From Bradyrhizobium sp. 190 (GTDB taxonomy: Bacteria > Pseudomonadota > Alphaproteobacteria > Rhizobiales > Xanthobacteraceae), in the NCBI RefSeq assembly GCF_023073415.1, contig NZ_JADPJL010000065.1, forward strand, positions 62,001 to 126,000: 64,000 bases of DNA, read 5' to 3'. This document shows positions 61,331-64,000 of the stretch, piece by piece (positions within the stretch are counted from its first letter, which is position 1; the number at the start of each line of letters is the position of its first letter). The notes under the pieces are model-generated. The model searched no databases. It had not been told where the DNA came from and saw only the letters and a program-made list of their open reading frames with translations. The position numbers were made by a program, and so were the translations under genes.

Positions 61331-62917
61331 CTAATTCTCCCCGCCTTCCGCCGCGCTACGACGCAGGACACTCTGCGGCAAGGCGTGCATCACGGCGGCG
61401 ACAGCCGGAGGATCGGTGCCGATCTCGCGGCCGCGGCCGCGGATCAGCCGTTCATAGGACGCGATCAGGGTGGTGTAGGGGTTGACCCAGATCCAGCCGT
61501 CGCGCGTGAACACCTGTATGTCGAAGTGCAGGTGATAGGACGTGCCGTTTGGGAAATCGAGATAGTTGGAGACCACGCCGATCTTTTCGCCCTCGGCAAC
61601 CCGGCGCCCGTTGAGAATGCCGTCCGCATCCATGGCTGACGGGTTCATGTGCATGTAGCGAAAGCGGATGTGCTCGTTGCGGGTGTTGATCTGCAGCGTC
61701 GCCGCCTGCTGCTTCAGTGAGCGGATCAGGATGCCGTCGCGGACGGCCACGACCGCCTGCTTCCTCGGATGACAACTGCTTTCGCTGTTGCTGTTCGGCG
61801 GACAAGGCGCGGGGCGGACGTCCTGGCCCTGATGCCCGAATCCGGCGGCGCATTGCCCAACCTGGAAGCTGCGGGCTTCGCAAAAATTGTCCCGCCACGG
61901 ATAGACGCCGCGGCCTTCCCCGGACTTTTTCCTGCCGAAGGATTGCGAGCGGATGGCGGCCGGGGCTTTCTCAAGCGGAAAACGGATTTGCGAATAGGCG
62001 GCGAAATCGGCGCGTCCGCCGCGCCGGCGCACGCTGCTGCGGGCGATGATGTCGCCGCCTGCGTAATAGGTGAAGTCGGGCGAAACCGCCGTCGGGCGTT
62101 CAGCGATCTCGGACGCAATGTCGTGGCGCGGATGCGCCGGCTGTCCGCCCGCGATGCGCAAGGCCTTCAGGAAACGTTCGGCGATGGGATAGGCTTCGCG
62201 GCAGGCCAGCCGCCGCGCCCGTGGCGCCGAGTCGAGACACTGGATCGACACCACATAGGGCACGCCGAAGCGCGTGAAGGCGTAGCGCACATAGCCCTCA
62301 CGGATGAAGCGGCGCATGTCGGGGAACTGCGCCGCCAGCGCCTTGACCGGCTCGCCCTGGCCGCCAAGCGGATCGGCGAGGTCGTAGACGAGGATCGAGC
62401 CCGTGATCTGCACTTCGACCGGCCTGGCGAAGGTCCGCGATGGCAGACCTGCGCCTGAGCCTGATAGCAGCGAAAACACCGCGTCGTAGCCGGCTGGCCC
62501 GGCGTGAAACAGGTCGGCCGGACGGAAGTCGGCCTGGTAGCGCGACAGCGGAAGCTGTGTGCCGTCGGCCTCGCCTTCGAGGTAACCTGCGGTATCGAAC
62601 GGCAGCAGCACCGGCACCGGGCTGCGTCCGATCCCGGCGAACATGCTCGCGTTGATGGCGTTCAGTTGCACCAGCGCAGGCGTCGAGCGCGGATCCCATG
62701 CCGGTACCCGCCGCTGGCCGGCGAACGTAAATCGGGAAGCGATCGCAGGCCGAGTGCCAATCTCGGTGCGGAGCTGATCGACAACCGCCCGCCATTCGAC
62801 GCGAATGGCCGTGATCGATGGTGTCCGGAACTCGGCTGCTGCTGCGGTAAGCCCGGCCGGGAGCAAACATAGGGCTGCCAGCCAACGCCTGAACAAGCGG
62901 ACAGCCATCGTATTCAA
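61331..62917 (-). CDS. M23 family metallopeptidase
   Basis: A 528-residue exported protein with signal peptide (FRRWLAALCLLPAGLTAAAA). The LytM-type domain is C-terminal: first zinc motif in GFGHQGQDVRP, second HLH in YHLHFDIQVF; GEKIGVVSNYLDFPNG matches the fold. The long N-terminal region (about 30-350) has no name I can give. It probably cuts or senses peptidoglycan peptides in the periplasm. Convergent to the peroxidase gene. Confidence 0.9.
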   Translation of the reverse strand: MNTMAVRLFRRWLAALCLLPAGLTAAAAEFRTPSITAIRVEWRAVVDQLRTEIGTRPAIASRFTFAGQRRVPAWDPRSTPALVQLNAINASMFAGIGRSPVPVLLPFDTAGYLEGEADGTQLPLSRYQADFRPADLFHAGPAGYDAVFSLLSGSGAGLPSRTFARPVEVQITGSILVYDLADPLGGQGEPVKALAAQFPDMRRFIREGYVRYAFTRFGVPYVVSIQCLDSAPRARRLACREAYPIAERFLKALRIAGGQPAHPRHDIASEIAERPTAVSPDFTYYAGGDIIARSSVRRRGGRADFAAYSQIRFPLEKAPAAIRSQSFGRKKSGEGRGVYPWRDNFCEARSFQVGQCAAGFGHQGQDVRPAPCPPNSNSESSCHPRKQAVVAVRDGILIRSLKQQAATLQINTRNEHIRFRYMHMNPSAMDADGILNGRRVAEGEKIGVVSNYLDFPNGTSYHLHFDIQVFTRDGWIWVNPYTTLIASYERLIRGRGREIGTDPPAVAAVMHALPQSVLRRSAAEGGEN

Positions 62918-62961
62918 TGCATCGCCCCCCGGCGCGTGCCCCGTAGTTCTAATGCGCGGTC

Positions 62962-63528
62962 TTAATCCTTCGCGCGTTCGACGTAAGAGCCGTCCTCGGT
63001 CATGACCACGATACGCGTTCCCGTTCCGACGTGCGGCGGCACTGCGGTGCGAACGCCGTTGGAGAGGATAGCAGGTTTGTAGGAGGAAGACGCGGTCTGA
63101 CCCTTGGTCACCGGCTCGGTTTCCACGACTTCCAACGTCGCGCGTTGCGGGAGCTGGATCGCGACCGGATTCATGTCGTGAAGCGACAGCTTCACGGTCA
63201 TGTTCTCCTGCAGATAGGGCGCGGACGAACCGACGATTTCCTTGGAGACCTGGACCTGGTCGTAAGTCTCGGCATTCATGAAATGGAAGCCGTCGGCATC
63301 TTCATACAGATAATTGAAATTGTGATCCTCGACGGTCGCCTTCTCGACCTGGTCGGTGGTCTTGTAGCGTTCCGAAATCTTCACGCCATCGCCGATCCGG
63401 CGCATTTCGATCTGGCTGACCGGAGTTCCCTTGCCGGGATGGATGTTTTCGGCGGTGAGGACGACGTAAAGCCGGCCGTCCTGCTCGATGATGTTGCCCT
63501 TGCGAATAGAACTGGCGATGACTTTCAA
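62962..63528 (-). CDS. efp: elongation factor P
   Basis: A 188-residue EF-P that relieves ribosomes stalled at polyproline. The N-terminal KOW-like domain has Lys33 at the tip of the loop HPGKGTP, the site of lysylation in proteins modified by EpmA. OB domains follow (QLPQRATLEVVETEP, GTRIVVMTEDGSY). The start is TTG 63528 with an AGGA site: it gives exactly the standard 188 residues (MKVIASSIRKGN), whereas the open frame to 63612 adds 28 residues unlike the family. Confidence 0.95.
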   Translation of the reverse strand: MKVIASSIRKGNIIEQDGRLYVVLTAENIHPGKGTPVSQIEMRRIGDGVKISERYKTTDQVEKATVEDHNFNYLYEDADGFHFMNAETYDQVQVSKEIVGSSAPYLQENMTVKLSLHDMNPVAIQLPQRATLEVVETEPVTKGQTASSSYKPAILSNGVRTAVPPHVGTGTRIVVMTEDGSYVERAKD

Positions 63529-63922
63529 AGCTGTTTTCCTGAATTTCTGGCCCTCTGCCAATCCGGACATGGGCGTCCGTGGGGCCGATCGGGCGGTTTC
63601 GGGCTGCAACATACTGATTTTGCCCGTCGATGCCAGCCGTTTTACTACCGTTCCGGTGCCCGCCAGAGGCCGTAAACGGCCCTGTTTCGGCGGGTGAAAC
63701 TCCGGTCCGTCAGGTGCTTGAACTCCCGCCCGGGACCGTCAGCGCTGGCCCGGCGCTATCGTGACCAGGCTCATTAACAAGAGGATTGCAGTTCTTCCCA
63801 ACCAGCCGCCAGACATGCCCGTACCCTGTTGCAAATTCTGGTGGACTTGGAAATGGGCTGCAAGGTTCAGCGTTCGGGCTTCGATCGCCCCAGCGGAATG
63901 GACAAGGTGAGCGGGTTTCGCC
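63529..63922. other. upstream region of efp without a supported gene
   Basis: This 394-base stretch holds the promoter region of efp and a short palindrome GGCCGT-AA-ACGGCC (63668-63681). Frames on both strands are short and unconvincing. Confidence 0.3.
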
Positions 63923-64000
63923 ATGACAAGATGGATTAAGCGCGGGACTTTAATGCCTGTCGGCGGCATCACAGAGAAAGTCGAACGATTTCAATGGCAT
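63923..64000 (+). CDS. possible start of a gene running off the window
   Basis: From ATG 63923 the frame is open for 26 codons to the edge (begins MTRWIKRGTLMPVGG). There is no clear ribosome binding site and the segment is too short to classify. It may be a real partial gene divergent from efp or chance. Confidence 0.2.
   Translation, partial: MTRWIKRGTLMPVGGITEKVERFQWH

Noticed and set aside
63739..63972. 77-codon minus-strand frame near the right edge
   Set aside because: No start context, low-complexity composition and no recognisable domain; a chance frame is more likely.

Overview
The window looks like chromosome of a Bradyrhizobium-type alphaproteobacterium (Nitrobacteraceae). The sequence is uniformly GC-rich. 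It carries small Omp25/RopB-like barrels whose mature ends begin ADLAARPYTKAP, a SUF operon in rhizobial order, a class I PHA synthase and several long dispersed palindromes of the kind scattered through Bradyrhizobium genomes. This assignment is inferred from gene content; no database was searched. No rRNA, tRNA, CRISPR array, transposase or integrase was found.

Layout. 1-6.5 kb: end of an AsmA/DUF3971-type protein, an MFS transporter, tyrS diverging from anmK, a glutathione S-transferase behind a promoter with two identical 12-bp palindromes, and an alpha/beta hydrolase. 6.7-14.5 kb: Fe-S cluster assembly operon (NifS-type cysteine desulfurase, sufB, a small unknown gene, sufC, sufD, sufS, a SufT-like gene, a VOC gene, sufA), with two Irr-box-like sites just before sufB. 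14.5-19.5 kb: a TfoX-like protein, a diguanylate cyclase, an RhlE-type helicase and a secreted caspase-like protein. 19.5-25.2 kb is the most accessory-looking stretch: a palindromic repeat, a 54-aa membrane ORF, an ATP-grasp ligase translationally coupled to a zinc metallopeptidase, a SnoaL-like protein, an alkaline-phosphatase-fold membrane transferase and the relic of an ABC permease.

25-33.9 kb: FAD monooxygenase, two outer-membrane barrels sharing the same terminator, an SDR, parE, DedA and an exported metallo-beta-lactamase-fold protein. 34-37.6 kb: a PaiB-like gene, two different argC genes and a methyltransferase. The leader of this operon appears to be a peptide-controlled attenuator: a promoter placing the start of transcription at an ATG, a 24-codon ORF with four consecutive arginine codons, and mutually exclusive stems ending in a terminator. 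I regard this as the most interesting signal in the window.

37.7-46.9 kb: a double-length barrel protein whose signal peptide is out of frame by one base, a MAPEG protein, phaC, a lipoprotein, an aminotransferase with hom, glpX and a HAD dehalogenase. 47-64 kb: a soluble chemotaxis-receptor-like protein with reversed domain order, recJ, an SDR, a LysR/azoreductase pair, a lytic transglycosylase, a MarR/AhpD-like pair around one palindromic operator, two L,D-transpeptidases, a giant RTX haem peroxidase, an M23 peptidase and efp starting with TTG. Much of this last part concerns the cell wall and envelope.
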